From assembly GCA_018806915.1 (NCBI GenBank), contig JAGKQI010000093.1, positions 372,001 to 436,000 of the forward strand: DNA of 64,000 nucleotides, read 5' to 3'. Under the pieces are notes generated by a model. The model saw only the letters and a list, made by a program, of their open reading frames with translations. It searched no databases and was not told the DNA's origin. Every line of letters starts with the position of its first letter. Positions within the stretch are counted from its first letter, which is position 1. Both the position numbers and the translations under genes were made by a program. Shown piece by piece: positions 29,523 through 39,943 of the stretch. The DNA comes from Phytophthora colocasiae (lineage: Eukaryota > Oomycota > Peronosporomycetes > Peronosporales > Peronosporaceae).

Positions 29523-30409
29523 TGCGAAGAGGTGAGAGTGATGGTCTTGAACTCCAAAGGCGCAAAAGCAAAAGTGATGCTAGGAAGGTCACCAAAGGTC
29601 GAGTGGTGCGGAACTACTGTGCTCTATGCAATTGTGTCGAGTGACTTTTGTGTAGGTTGTCAGCGCTGGGCGACAGGACATTTGATTTGCGTGGCTTTGA
29701 TTGGCTGATGAGGCCAAGTTGAAGTGGCGATACAACTGTACGGACAGCAAGTGTTGATCCGGTGGAAAAAAAAGCATTTTAGGAGCATGGCTAAGTGTGA
29801 AGGTGCTGTCCTGTGCACTGGCCTTCGGGCTGTTGGGACCCGCTTTATCGACATTAGGAGAGACTCGGAAGGAGAACAGTGCGCGTTTGCATTTCGCGTC
29901 AAAGGCAGTGTTGTGTACAACGTTTTCCTGTGATATTTGCTGGCCTATGTGCCGCTCAGCTGCAAGTGACACCTTTGGAGTGCACGGTATTCTGTTAGTG
30001 AACACACCGAGAGGAAGCTGAGCAAGACGGTGGTATTCTGTTAATGGATACACGTACGAATAGATGTCGAGGGTGCTGCGTCCGGAAAAGTACTCCATAT
30101 AACAGCCTTCGTCACCTTAGTTGCGGCGGTCTACGAGGCAGCCCGAAGCACTGGAATTCCGGTCGTCTTTCATTGAAGAAAGGCTTCATCGAGCTCACTT
30201 AAAATCTTATTGCTTTTCGAGACACCTCGCTTGAGTTCACTTACGCTCTCCGTTTGGTCGAACGTTGACAGCGAAAATGGCAGCGATGGACGTTCGTTGT
30301 GTGCGATGAAGCATCGAGATGTTAGGAAAGTCTACAAACTCCAGCACGAAGCTCATACACTTGTATTCCAACGGTTATCTCGCGCGATACCTTGTCGATA
30401 TTCGTCCGT
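29523..30409. other. Intergenic region, no gene seen
   Basis: An 887-bp gap upstream of the membrane-protein gene and downstream of the ATPase gene. Several short overlapping ORFs occur on both strands but none has recognisable features. The part next to 29522 is the likely promoter of the membrane-protein gene. Confidence 0.4.
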
Positions 30410-31933
30410 TCAGAGAGGAACAGTGTCGGGTGACATGGGCATCGTCTGCTTCGATGCTGAAATCTCGACAGTATCGAATGAGGGCAGCGCCATCGTCTCC
30501 GTCGATATCGTATCAAATGATGGAAGTGCCATGGTTTCTGTCGAGGTGGGGATTTCCATCTTGTCAAATGAAGGAAGTGCCATCGTCTCCGTCGACGTCG
30601 GGATTTCAATCGTGTTTAAGGAGCTTGTAGTCGCAACAGTGTCAAAAGCTGGTAATTCAACCGTTTCAAACGAGGTCGGGATTTCAAAGTCACGAGCACG
30701 TTTTGGCTTCTTTGCCTTGGGCTTAGGCTTAGGAGCCTCCGCTTTCACGCCGTTGTTCTTGGCTGCTCCCTGGTTCGCTTCTGCATCCGAAAGCAGTTTC
30801 GTCAGGTCAATGCTCTGGACAAATGCATCCACAACCTTCTTGGCCAATTCTTCCTCTGCAGCAGAGAGAAACACGCCGGGCACAGGCTCACTTTGACCCT
30901 CTTCAGACTTTTCAGCAATTAGAGCACTATGCCCGCCATCCGTAAGCTCCGGAAGAAAGCCGTAGACACGTTTTTCTGGCAGAAACTGCTTGAAATACGC
31001 CGTCACATTCTCTCGACATTGTTCTAGACTGTAGAATCCGTCTTCGGGCAATCGGTTGAAAATGCCGCCAATCACCTTCACTCCATGACTCTCGAAGAAC
31101 GTCGCATTCAGGTTGAACGAATCCACTGCGTCACCGACCCCCTTCTTTCCAACAAGAACCACAGGCACTTCCAATGTTTTGGCGACGTGTGCATTGGACA
31201 CTCCACAGATCGACCCTACAGCGGGGTAGCCTACTCCATCCACGACAACGACTTTCTTGCCTCTACCAACTTCATCCACTTTCTTCTTGGCCTTCTCCAA
31301 GAGCTGAGCAGACGTCTCTGTCTCTCCTTTCAGAAATTCTCTGGTAAACCCCTTATAAAACAAAATAGGTCCTATTTCACAGCATGTAATACCCTGCTGA
31401 CGACAGAACTTGGTCACAAGCTGGGGTTTCTCACACTGCGTGGCCGGTTTAATGTACGCGATGTCGCTGGCTGTGTAGCCATTACGCAGCAGAGCACCAA
31501 CTAGACCCAGACATACTGTGGACTTGCCAACTTGGGCTCGATCTCCACTGATGAATAGGCGAAGCGGCGGTGTCTCGGGAACGACATGGGTTGTCACAGT
31601 CCCAGTGTACCGGGACTCAAGCAGCTGCAGCTTCATCCATTGCATCAACTCCACCTTGCCGAACACGATGAACTCCTCCTGGTTCATTGACATGCGTGCA
31701 AATAGTTCGTTCTCTTCTGCCCGGCTTTGATTGTTCACTTGAATGGGATTCTTCTCGAGTTCTTGAGCTGCTAAAGCTTTCACCTCCGCGGCATCCGCGC
31801 GAATCTCGCTGTGCAGCGCTAGACCGGAGCCATATAGAGCGCTGAATCCGCGAAGGAATGTCAGCACCTCAGCCAACTGGTCGTCTCCTTGGCGACCGAA
31901 TACGACGCACCGTACCAGCGCGACGTCCGTCAT
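30410..31933 (-). CDS. Dethiobiotin-synthetase-like P-loop ATPase with repetitive C-terminal tail
   Basis: A 507-residue single-exon protein. After about 125 N-terminal residues without known motifs comes a P-loop (LFISGDRAQVGKSTVCLGLV), then YIKPATQCEKPQLV, a Walker-B-like strand (KKVVVVDGVGYPAVGSICGV), and VPVVLVGKKGVGDAVDSFNL..GGIFNRL. This order fits the AAA_26/BioD-CobQ family of MinD-like ATPases. About 90 C-terminal residues are imperfect repeats of IPTSTETMALPSFD. A biotin role is not proven: the family domain occurs in proteins of other function, and no biotin gene is adjacent. The ATG at 31933 is the first in frame. Confidence 0.75.
   Translation of the reverse strand: MTDVALVRCVVFGRQGDDQLAEVLTFLRGFSALYGSGLALHSEIRADAAEVKALAAQELEKNPIQVNNQSRAEENELFARMSMNQEEFIVFGKVELMQWMKLQLLESRYTGTVTTHVVPETPPLRLFISGDRAQVGKSTVCLGLVGALLRNGYTASDIAYIKPATQCEKPQLVTKFCRQQGITCCEIGPILFYKGFTREFLKGETETSAQLLEKAKKKVDEVGRGKKVVVVDGVGYPAVGSICGVSNAHVAKTLEVPVVLVGKKGVGDAVDSFNLNATFFESHGVKVIGGIFNRLPEDGFYSLEQCRENVTAYFKQFLPEKRVYGFLPELTDGGHSALIAEKSEEGQSEPVPGVFLSAAEEELAKKVVDAFVQSIDLTKLLSDAEANQGAAKNNGVKAEAPKPKPKAKKPKRARDFEIPTSFETVELPAFDTVATTSSLNTIEIPTSTETMALPSFDKMEIPTSTETMALPSFDTISTETMALPSFDTVEISASKQTMPMSPDTVPL
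30450..30640. repeat. In-frame repeats encoding the ATPase C-terminal tail
   Basis: Imperfect units of about 45 bp and shorter (GGAAGTGCCATCGTCTCCGT and variants) encode repeated TETMALPSFD peptides. Unit borders keep the reading frame. Confidence 0.7.
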
Positions 31934-33122
31934 GGTTGATGTGTTCTGCGAGGAAAGGTATTATGATTGGCTGAAAAGGATACCCCGCAATTGTGACTTG
32001 TAGTACATTACAAGCTACTCCACAGCCAAGTACAGTCCAGCAATTTATGTTAGCTTTGCTTTCGCCACACGAAGCGCTTGCAAACGCTCGGGACATGAAG
32101 GCACGCAAGCCCACTGATTTATTTTGCGTCGCGTCGGAAGCCTCCATTGGAGGCGCCTCCAGCACTACTGACAGGACTGTGCCAACGTCGTTGTAAGTTG
32201 TTGGCCAATCAGAATACCGGTACTCACGAATATGGCACGCTATTGATGCCATAAACGCCATTGTAAGCCTAAGTACAAACACGTCAAGGCTGCTTTGGCA
32301 CTGTAGCAGCAATACACGAGAACGTATGCATGCATGTAGCACCATCGAACGCGCTTCATATCGGAGTTATGTTTGCCCCCGAACCGATGCAAAACCAGTT
32401 TTTGAGATTGCACAAATGGGCCGTTTCGGATCAAATCAGGTCGTTCCGTAACGGATCGTGCTGGCGGCATACAAACATCAAGTGTTGACAGTACCGTAAA
32501 CATCACCTACGCCGACGAGCGTAAACTATTAATAGTCCGTCGTATCCTGGAGGACCAAATGTCGACATGGTATGTACTTCCTCGCTGAAGCCGCGCGTGC
32601 ACGCCACATCGTGTTGATCACCGGCTCTCGGCAAATGCAGCAGTCTCAATCGTGGTAAGACCGCCGTTCGGCCGCGCTGCACCGCCTGCGTCCCGGGTTC
32701 ATTCAAGCATGGATCCTCCTGCATGTTGGCAGGTTTTCATTGGGGGAAATTCCAGGCCTTTTTCTACCAAGCGTCTCCGGACTTAACTGCAGTACAGATA
32801 CACCTACCCCGCTACACTAAACCGCTCGAGTACCGGTTTTGCATACAAACGCCAAGTAACCTAGTAGGTTAAACCTACGCCTCAACTCGACAGCGTCTCG
32901 TGCACTCCCAATAAAAAAACCTGGCGAAACGGAACAGCAGCTCTACATAGCAATTCCAGGCGACCTTGCGCCGTGTGAATCCTCTCGAGGATACAAAGCA
33001 GCGAGCGACGGTACGTGTCCACGGCGCCGTGCAGCCCCGCGCCAGATCCGTTTGACGAACAGCTCGCATCTTCGCAGGTGACGCGCAGGCCGGCAGCATC
33101 GAGGAGGATCTACTTGAAGATC
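31934..33122. other. Intergenic region, no gene seen
   Basis: A 1.19-kb gap between divergent genes. No ORF has family features. A CTCGAGTACCGG at about 32827 resembles the piggyBac terminus but lacks TTAA and a partner. Confidence 0.4.
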
Positions 33123-34387
33123 ATGCCGCTCTACCGTCGCGGTCCGGGCTTCAGTTTCGCTGGACCTGTTGGAATCGACGTCGACAACGCCTGGTCACAC
33201 TCGTACGGGCCGCCGGATGACTTGACACGGTCAATGGAGCTGGATATGCGGCTCTTCTCGGCCTATTTCCTGGTGGCTGAGACACTGGCCACCTTCGTCG
33301 GCTATCGCATTGCCCAACATTGCATTCGTGGCTGTAGGGTTTTCTTTTTGTCACCTTCGCAGCGCATGTGGATTGGTTTCTTCTATTGCTGGTTCAAGAT
33401 CCGACTGGTAAGTTGCTGTACTGTAAACATTTTTCACGGATCGTATTGCCAACTGATTTGTGTCTTCAACCATTGCAGATCGACTACGCGTTCCATGGCA
33501 CAGCATACTACACGATGTCGCTGATTATTATGGTTGTGTACTTCGTGTATGCGCTACTGGCGTTCGGTTTTCATTTCGGGCCGTTGCAGTTCCTGTTCTT
33601 TGACTACATCCCACGGAGCAAGATGACCCAAAGTGTGATCTACAAGATGGCGCTACTGTGCAAGGAAGTGTCGAAGCGTATCGAGTTTTACGTCCTGCAG
33701 CAGCTTATCTGCCGACCGCCGCTCGAAACGCGCGACAGAGACGCGATGACCTCGTCAACGATTACCACGCACCCGCTAGAGCCTCAGGAAGTGGAGTCGT
33801 CGTGCTCTAACGAAACGGTTGGATTATCTCGAGTCACGTCTTTCTTCGGACGTGAAGTCGATGTGAGTATCGAGCTCTGGAATCGCTCTATGTGTCAGCA
33901 GTGGGCTATGGCGCTCAGCTCAGCCGCTCGTTCCAATGCATTGCGTATCTGCAGCAACTGCGCTAAACCTGTGGCACTTGCTGACAGCGTTTTTGAGTGC
34001 CGCTTCATGTTCGTCATGCAGCACGATGGCTTGCTATTAGGCTTCTTTATGACGACTCCGACGGCGACGCAAATGTCCAAGTTCAAGGACGGCAAAGCGA
34101 TGCCGTTCGAGTTGCTGCAGCGGTTCAACTGCAGCTCTCGCTCAGCATTGGCCGTCACAGAGCCGCTGTTCCTGTACGCGGAGAGTCCGAAACTAGTGGG
34201 ACGAGCTTCGTTGGCTCAGAAGAATGCCGTGTATCGTCTTCTTTTACAGCTCAACAATGCTCATGGCAACATTGTGGACGTATCTCTCCGTGCTTTGCGG
34301 GCCAAGAATTTCGTGGATGCTGGTATCGGTCAGGTAATGAAGAAGAAAGCTCGCGTCACCGGCTCATTCAAGGGCTTAGAAGGATAA
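33123..34387 (+). CDS. Polytopic membrane protein, function unknown
   Basis: Two exons, 33123-33407 and 33479-34387, joined across a 71-bp intron (GTAAGTTGC...CCATTGCAG), giving 397 residues. The start ATG at 33123 (MPLYRRGPGFSFAGPVG) is the first in a frame that is open further upstream without ATG. Hydrophobic segments are near residues 45-65 (FSAYFLVAETLATFVGY), 80-95 (WIGFFYCWFKIRL) and 105-135 (TMSLIIMVVYFVYALLAFGF). The C-terminal half is soluble, with a Cys pair (ICSNC) and ECRF. I do not recognise the family. Confidence 0.7.
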
Positions 34388-34468
34388 AGCATGCAGAGCA
34401 TCATCGTAATGCCCACCCTTATTTATTTAGATATCTTCCACACATTGTTTATTGTGCATATGGAATCT

Positions 34469-36163
34469 CTACTGGCAAAACTGAGATGGAGGAGGAACGG
34501 TAGGAACCATACCTAACGTGAATTCCGCTCGTTGGAATTGCTCAGAATTCCATGCGTCGTCGCGAGCATCAGGCGGGGGACCGCTGAGCTTTGGAGCTGG
34601 TGGTGGGGGTGGTGCGGTCGCAGTTGTTGTAGATGCCGCCCCAAAACCTGAGCTTGATGATGAGGTGTTCGCTGCTGGGTTCGTAAATGCCTTCGTACTG
34701 TCTGTTGAAGCCGACGCGCCAAACGGAGTACTTGATGGCGCACCGAATGGAGATGTAGTCGTAGAGCTGGATGCAGGCGGTGCACCAAATGGATTTGCAG
34801 CGACCGAAGTGCTGCTTCCAGGCGTGCCGAATCCTAATGTCGATCTACCAAAAGCTGAGGACGATGCATTGTTTGTCGATGCTACACCGAAGGGATTAGC
34901 ACTCGTTGCTGTTCCCGTATTCGAAGGTGCACCAAAAGGTGACGTTGTTGCTGCTGGTGCGCCAAAGGGTGAGGACGCCGGTGCTGGCGCTGCACTACTA
35001 AAGGGGGAGGCTGCCGGTTTTGCTGCACCACCAAATCCTCCGCCAAAAGTCGTCGTAGAGCTTGGCACACTACCTCCGAATGGAGAAGCAGGAGTAGCGA
35101 CACCACCACCAAAAGGAGACGACGCCGGTGCAGCAGCCCCACCGAATGCAGTTGTCGATGCCGATCCAAATGGACTTGCTGCAGGTGTAGCTGGATTTCC
35201 AAATGGAGATGATGTCGAGCCTCCTCCAAAAGGATTAGCTGCCGCACCTCCGCCAAAAGCTGAGCCTCCTCCTGCCCCTAGAGTTGATGGTGCACCAAAT
35301 GCTGTCGAAGCACCTCCGCCAAACGAACGAGCACCAGCCCCACCAAACGCAGTGCTTCCGCCTCCACTTGGACCACCACCAAACGGGTTAGTTGCAGCTG
35401 CAGCAGCTCCTCCGAACGGGGAAGCTACGGGTGTTGCTGCTCCAAACGGGCTCGCCGCTGCACCACCTCCAAATGGGTTTGCTGCTCCATTCTGATTCTG
35501 TCCACTGAATCCCCCAGGTCCCGAAATTGGTTCACCAGCGAAAAGTTTCTGTGCCGATTGTTGATTCTCTAGAAGTGACACGATTTGTTGCCTCTGAGTC
35601 TGTTGTTCCGCTGCCAACGCCTGTAGCTTCTGTGTGGACTGCATGCAGTTGCCTGTTGTCTTCAATTCCTGGTACGCTTCCCACCGAGCTTCTTCGGGAC
35701 TCACATCCCCGCCCACGACACTCGGTAACTGCACAAACCATGAACAAATTAATATCTGTTATTCTAATACAAATAAAATACCGCAAGTACATGTAGAACG
35801 TACGCCTTTTGCAACTGCGAAGCCTGAAAGCGGCCAGATAGGCGGATGCTTGAGCTCCTCAATGGCCAGTGAGCGCCCAGATTCTGTCATAGGAACACCC
35901 TGCACAGTCGAAGAGGAGGTGTTGACATTACTCCCGAACGGAGACGAGGTATTGCCATTATTGCCGAACGGAGACGAGGTATTGCCATTATTGCCGAATG
36001 GAGACGAGGTATTGCCATTATTGCCGAATGGAGACGAGTTGTTGCCATTGTTGCGGTTGCCACCACCGAACGCTTCGTGGGAGAAGCGACAGTTATTGCC
36101 ATTGCGGCACGTTCCCTGCAGGAAGAACTTGCACGGCTTCGTGTAGCCGCCGGACCGCCCCAT
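34469..36163 (-). CDS. FG-nucleoporin with CCCH zinc finger, Nup42/NLP1 type
   Basis: Two exons: 36163 to about 35804, and about 35728-34469, split by an intron beginning GTACGTTC and ending TTTGTGCAG. The N-terminus has one CCCH finger (KPCKFFLQGTCRNGNNCRFS then H), followed by a short repeat of NNGNTSSPFG, a conserved segment (PPIWPLSGFAVAKG, then GGDVSPEEARWEAY), and a long domain rich in SPFG/NPFG/AFG repeats, with a final VPPPSQFCQ. This matches Nup42/NLP1 (hCG1), the FG nucleoporin at the cytoplasmic side of the pore that works with Gle1 in mRNA export. The long antisense ORF over the FG repeats is a codon-bias shadow. Confidence 0.85.
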
Positions 36164-36247
36164 AGTCACCACGCACTATTGGAATTGTGCGAATTTATAT
36201 TCAAAGTGTATTTTTCACCAATCATAAGTTATCCCAGAAAAAATCTA

Positions 36248-37571
36248 ATGCAGAAGGAGGTGGCGATCGGGAGTTTACTGCTGTTGGCGTCCGTGGCGAC
36301 AACGTGCGTGTTCGAGTCCTCTCTTGTGCGTAGCGTCAAGAGCTTCGAGGAGGGGAGATCCGTAGTGGTTTCGCTGTCAAAACCGCAAGTTTCAGCGAAT
36401 ACTGAGGATCAATTGATTCATTTCTCGGGATTGATCACCGTAGCTTCGGAACATGATACAGACGAACGACAGCTCCGACAAAGTCCATTCGTGTTGGATT
36501 CTGTGTTTGGTATTGCGGTGAAAGGTGTGAGACTGCATCGTCATGTTGAGATGCTGCAATGGGTGGAGACGTCGCACACGTCCACGAACAGCAACCCCGA
36601 GGATGAGGACCGTCGGTTTGATGACGACCGGGAGAGGATCTACATGTATGACTTGCGGTGGAAAGAGGACGAGATTGATAGTAGTGCTTTCAACGATATC
36701 AGCTACAGGAACCCACCGGCCGAGGCTTGGATGTACAAGTCGAAGCAGATAAAGGCGAAGAACCTTGTGGTGGGGGAGTTCTCGCTACCTGATGAGTTAG
36801 TTGATCAGATACAGCGACGAGATCTTGTTCATTTGGATTCTGCAAACCGACGGGTCATGACGACTTTGCTGGATCGACGACAAGGAAATGGGTGGGAGGC
36901 TGGAAGTGCACTGGCAAATGTGACGGTGGAAGAAGACTTTTTCTACTTACGGAACGAAATGAGAGAGTGGGTACTTGGCGATCAGCGTGTGTATTTTGAA
37001 GTGACACCCAACTACCCGGTGACTGTGTGTGCGAAACAAAAAGGCAGTGAACTAGTGCCGTTTAGAAGCTCCACCGGCGACTCGCTGTTTCTTTTGGAAG
37101 ACGGTATCATGAGTGCTGGCGAGCTCTTTGACAAGAAGACGCATGCCGAAGTGCGGACATACTTATGCTGCAATTTTGTCTGGTCTAAACGAAATACTGA
37201 CTTCGTGGTCGTGTTTTTTTGCTGTGTAGGTGAGCAAGAATCGCTTTTTCCGGCTATTCGCGGCTGTAGTGGGCTTCATGGGGTTTATCGTCCTGCGCCG
37301 GCCACTGATCGAACGTTATGGCTATCTTGTAGCTGGTATTCAGCAGCACTTGTTGGCCAGTAGCATGAGCATTGCGCTCACATTTTCGGTCGTCGGATTT
37401 CATTGGATTTTGTACAGGTACATTCGTCACTTCCATCTTGTCGTTGCTAGACTACTAACAATTGCTGTGTGCAGACCATTGTGGGCTTTAATTCTTTGGA
37501 TTGGTGGTTGGGTGCCTCCACTTGGTCTCTTTCTCTTCTTCCGCTCCAAACTCGAGCTGAAAAACCAATGA
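36248..37571 (+). CDS. TMEM43 (LUMA)-like membrane protein
   Basis: Exons 36248-37150, 37230-37417 and 37475-37571, with short introns of 79 and 57 nt. The 57-nt intron leaves the frame open if unspliced, but splicing gives the smoother LYRPLWALIL. A hydrophobic N-terminus (IGSLLLLASVATTCVF) is followed by a long lumenal-type domain with YMYDLRWKEDEIDSSAFND and NPPAEAW, then three C-terminal hydrophobic segments. The layout and the Y-x-x-x-W...S..F...NP pattern match the TMEM43/DUF1625 family of ER and inner-nuclear-membrane proteins. The ATG at 36248 lies 84 bp from the divergent Nup42-like start, so the two genes share a promoter region. Confidence 0.75.
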
Positions 37572-37762
37572 ATGAAGTTGAAGTCATTTCGGTGTTCGAT
37601 ACAACTTGTTTTTTCATCCAATCAGAAATTTAGTTTTGTTTTTTTACCAATCAAAATCATCCGATATCCGACTCCAATCATTTGGAGCTGTTGGCTAGGA
37701 ATTCACTGTCATCGCCATCACTTCCTCTTCCTGATCTCCCGTACAGACAGACACAGACAATC

Positions 37763-38464
37763 ATGGAGGTGGACTCAATGGCCGGACAGGATATGGTGAT
37801 CAACGCGCAGGCGATTACGCATCAGACGCAGGATTCTACCGAGCAGATGGACATGGAGGACGAGGGTGACGTTCGCCCCAACTTCCCCGCTCTTAGTGCT
37901 CAGCAGCAGTCTGGAGGCAAGAACGACTTCCGTCGTGTGCGTGTGCCTGCCCACCGCTACACTCCGCTTAAGAACGACTGGCCCAACATCATGAAGCCCA
38001 TTGTGGAGCATCTGAAGCTGCAGATCCGTATGAATACCAAGACGCGCTGCATTGAGCTCAAGAACTCGCCACACACGACCGACGCTGGTGCTTTACAGAA
38101 AGCTGCTGATTTTGTCCAGGCCTATATGATGGGCTTTGAAGTTCAAGATGCTGTGGCTTTGCTGCGTCTCGAGGACCTGTTCATTGACACGTTCGAAGTG
38201 AACGACGTCAAAATGCTCAAGGGTGACCACTTGAGTCGTGCCATTGGTCGTGTGGCTGGACAGGACGGTAAGACCAAGTACGCCGTGGAGAATGCCACTC
38301 GTACGCGTATTGTCGTGGCTGACCAGAAGATTCACATCCTTGGGTCGTTCGCTAACATCAAGCTGGCGCGTGATGCGATCTGTTCACTCATTATGGGCGC
38401 TCCGCCCGGCAAGGTGTACAACAAGATGCGCAATGTAGCTAGTAGAATGAACGAGCGATTTTAA
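37763..38464 (+). CDS. PNO1: PNO1 (Dim2/Rrp20) KH-domain ribosome assembly factor
   Basis: A 233-residue single-exon protein. The first ATG in good context is 37763 (MEVDSMAGQD). An acidic N-terminal region is followed by FRRVRVPAHRYTPLKNDWPN, the two KH-type domains (KTRCIELKNS; VQAYMMGFEVQDAVALLRLE; LKGDHLSRAIGRVAGQDGKT) and the conserved end KVYNKMRNVASRMNERF. These are hallmarks of PNO1/Dim2, which binds pre-40S rRNA near the 3' end of 18S and guides the final cleavage by Nob1 in the nucleolus and cytoplasm. Intact, as expected for an essential gene. Confidence 0.93.
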   Translation: MEVDSMAGQDMVINAQAITHQTQDSTEQMDMEDEGDVRPNFPALSAQQQSGGKNDFRRVRVPAHRYTPLKNDWPNIMKPIVEHLKLQIRMNTKTRCIELKNSPHTTDAGALQKAADFVQAYMMGFEVQDAVALLRLEDLFIDTFEVNDVKMLKGDHLSRAIGRVAGQDGKTKYAVENATRTRIVVADQKIHILGSFANIKLARDAICSLIMGAPPGKVYNKMRNVASRMNERF

Positions 38465-38826
38465 ATGACGAGATTCCGGATCCCATCGAGTTGCAAACGC
38501 AGCATTTTGGCATGGAACCAACGGGGAGGGAACGAACGTTTTGCAACAAGTGCAAAACGAGCTGTCATGGCCCCACTTAAATATATTCATTTGGTTTTGT
38601 CTTTTTTTCTCCTGTATCCCTACGTTGATAGCGTTTGGCGGGAGAGGCTATGTATATCCACCTCCATCCTGATATGTCGAGCCTCATGCTTCTTGTACTT
38701 GTTCGCGCTCGGGTTTGCGCTTGGGCTCCGGTGTGGTACGCCGTTGCTGTCCGTCGACTTGTGTCGATGGCGACTGGAAGTTGTGATACTAACGCTGTTA
38801 ACGTCTTTCGTCAACCGTGAAGGGAA
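38465..38826. other. Intergenic region, no gene seen
   Basis: A gap between the convergent PNO1 gene and the next minus-strand gene. No supported ORF. Confidence 0.4.
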
Positions 38827-39666
38827 TTACGCGCGATACCGCCGTTTGCCACCTTGGTTGGCATCCAAAATTCGATGTAGCTCCCCCGTTATCGGTTCAA
38901 TGCTCTTGTCCGCTTCGAAGCAGTCGAACAGTTCTAAATCAACCCCAGGCATCTCACTGTAAAAGGCCAGAATCTACAACATGTCAGTTCTTTCTCCCTC
39001 CTTTAAACAACCTCTGTCTTCCAATGCAACGCACCATGTGACCAGAGCCATAACAGGAAAACATGCCCTGCGCTCCTCTGACATGCACCACCTGCGGGTC
39101 AATTTGATTGAGGGTCGCTGCTGCAATAGTCACCACACACGCATTACTTCCATCAGCTATGATAACCTCTTCCCAACCAATAAAAACCACGTACCAAATT
39201 GCAGAGCAGCGTCCTTGAGGTTGATAATTGTGCGGGTGAACTCGTCCGTATTCACTTCTGTCGTCTCCGATTGAGCTCTTTCAAAAATAATAAAAGTTGA
39301 CAATCAGTTCCGCATGTAATGGCCCCTTTTGGTTAGCAATGGACGTACATCATATCTCCACTGTCGCCATCCAATAGACAGACGTAGCTGGTGCCTGGGT
39401 ACACGGCCTTGATGCGCTCGAACTGTTCCTGGAAGAGCATGCGTTTCTGCAGGTCGCCGCGTCTTCGCGACAAGCAGCGACACCAGAGACTCATACGCTC
39501 TCCGTCTGGAGGGCAGGGCGAAGGGCTGGAAGTCGCCCCGCGTCACACGCAGCACTCGTCTCGGTCTCTCCAAGACTTCCTCGTCTGCTTCGAAGAGGGC
39601 CGCAACGCCAATAGTGGAGGTGGGTTCGTCGCATCGTGAGATGGGAGCGAAAATTTTCAGAACCAC
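38827..39666 (-). CDS. Unidentified multi-exon gene with an apparent frameshift
   Basis: Coding-like pieces on the minus strand: 39666 to about 39356 (RVTRGDFQPFALPSRRRAYE then, in another frame, MLFQEQFERIKAVYPGTSYV and CLLDGDSGDM), about 39270-39195 (EVNTDEFTRTIINLKDAALQ), and 38973-38827 (ILAFYSEMPGVDLELFDCFE to GGKRRYRA). They read as one acidic, helical protein, but the first piece needs a 1-nt shift near 39467 and the joints of the later pieces are not cleanly in phase. The ATG nearest the second frame is at 39494. This is either a decayed gene or one with base-calling errors. Family not recognised. Confidence 0.4.
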
Positions 39667-39943
39667 TTACCGTTTCCAATTTTTACACAAAATATTATAT
39701 ACGATATGAGAGGTTTATATAATTGAAGTTTGAAAACCTATCTATCGTAGAAGCTTAAAATAGATCGTCTGTATGTGATTTTAAAGAGTATTGAGAAAAG
39801 AAAGAATTTCGGCGTACCACATCCATTTGTAGTGAATCGTGTTGAAGTTCATGGGTTGTATTTTAGCTCGCCGACTGAAACCGAGCAACGCTTCATCAAG
39901 TCTATCACACACAAATTGGCAGCAATTAGTCGACTAAGGCTTT

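Noticed and set aside
30210..30896. Plus-strand ORF of 228 codons with repeated SNEGSAIVSV
   Set aside because: Antisense to the repeat tail of the BioD-like ATPase, whose frame has a clear P-loop domain; a shadow of the repeats.
32640..32710. Possible tRNA because of CCCGGGTTCATTC
   Set aside because: No matching A box, acceptor stem or anticodon arm could be drawn on either strand.
32820..32845. CTCGAGTACCGG resembling the piggyBac terminus
   Set aside because: No TTAA next to it and no inverted partner nearby; probably chance.
34518..35495. Long plus-strand ORF (325 codons) rich in PNG/APP
   Set aside because: It is exactly antisense to the FG-repeat domain of the Nup42-like gene; repeated codons keep the opposite strand free of stops.
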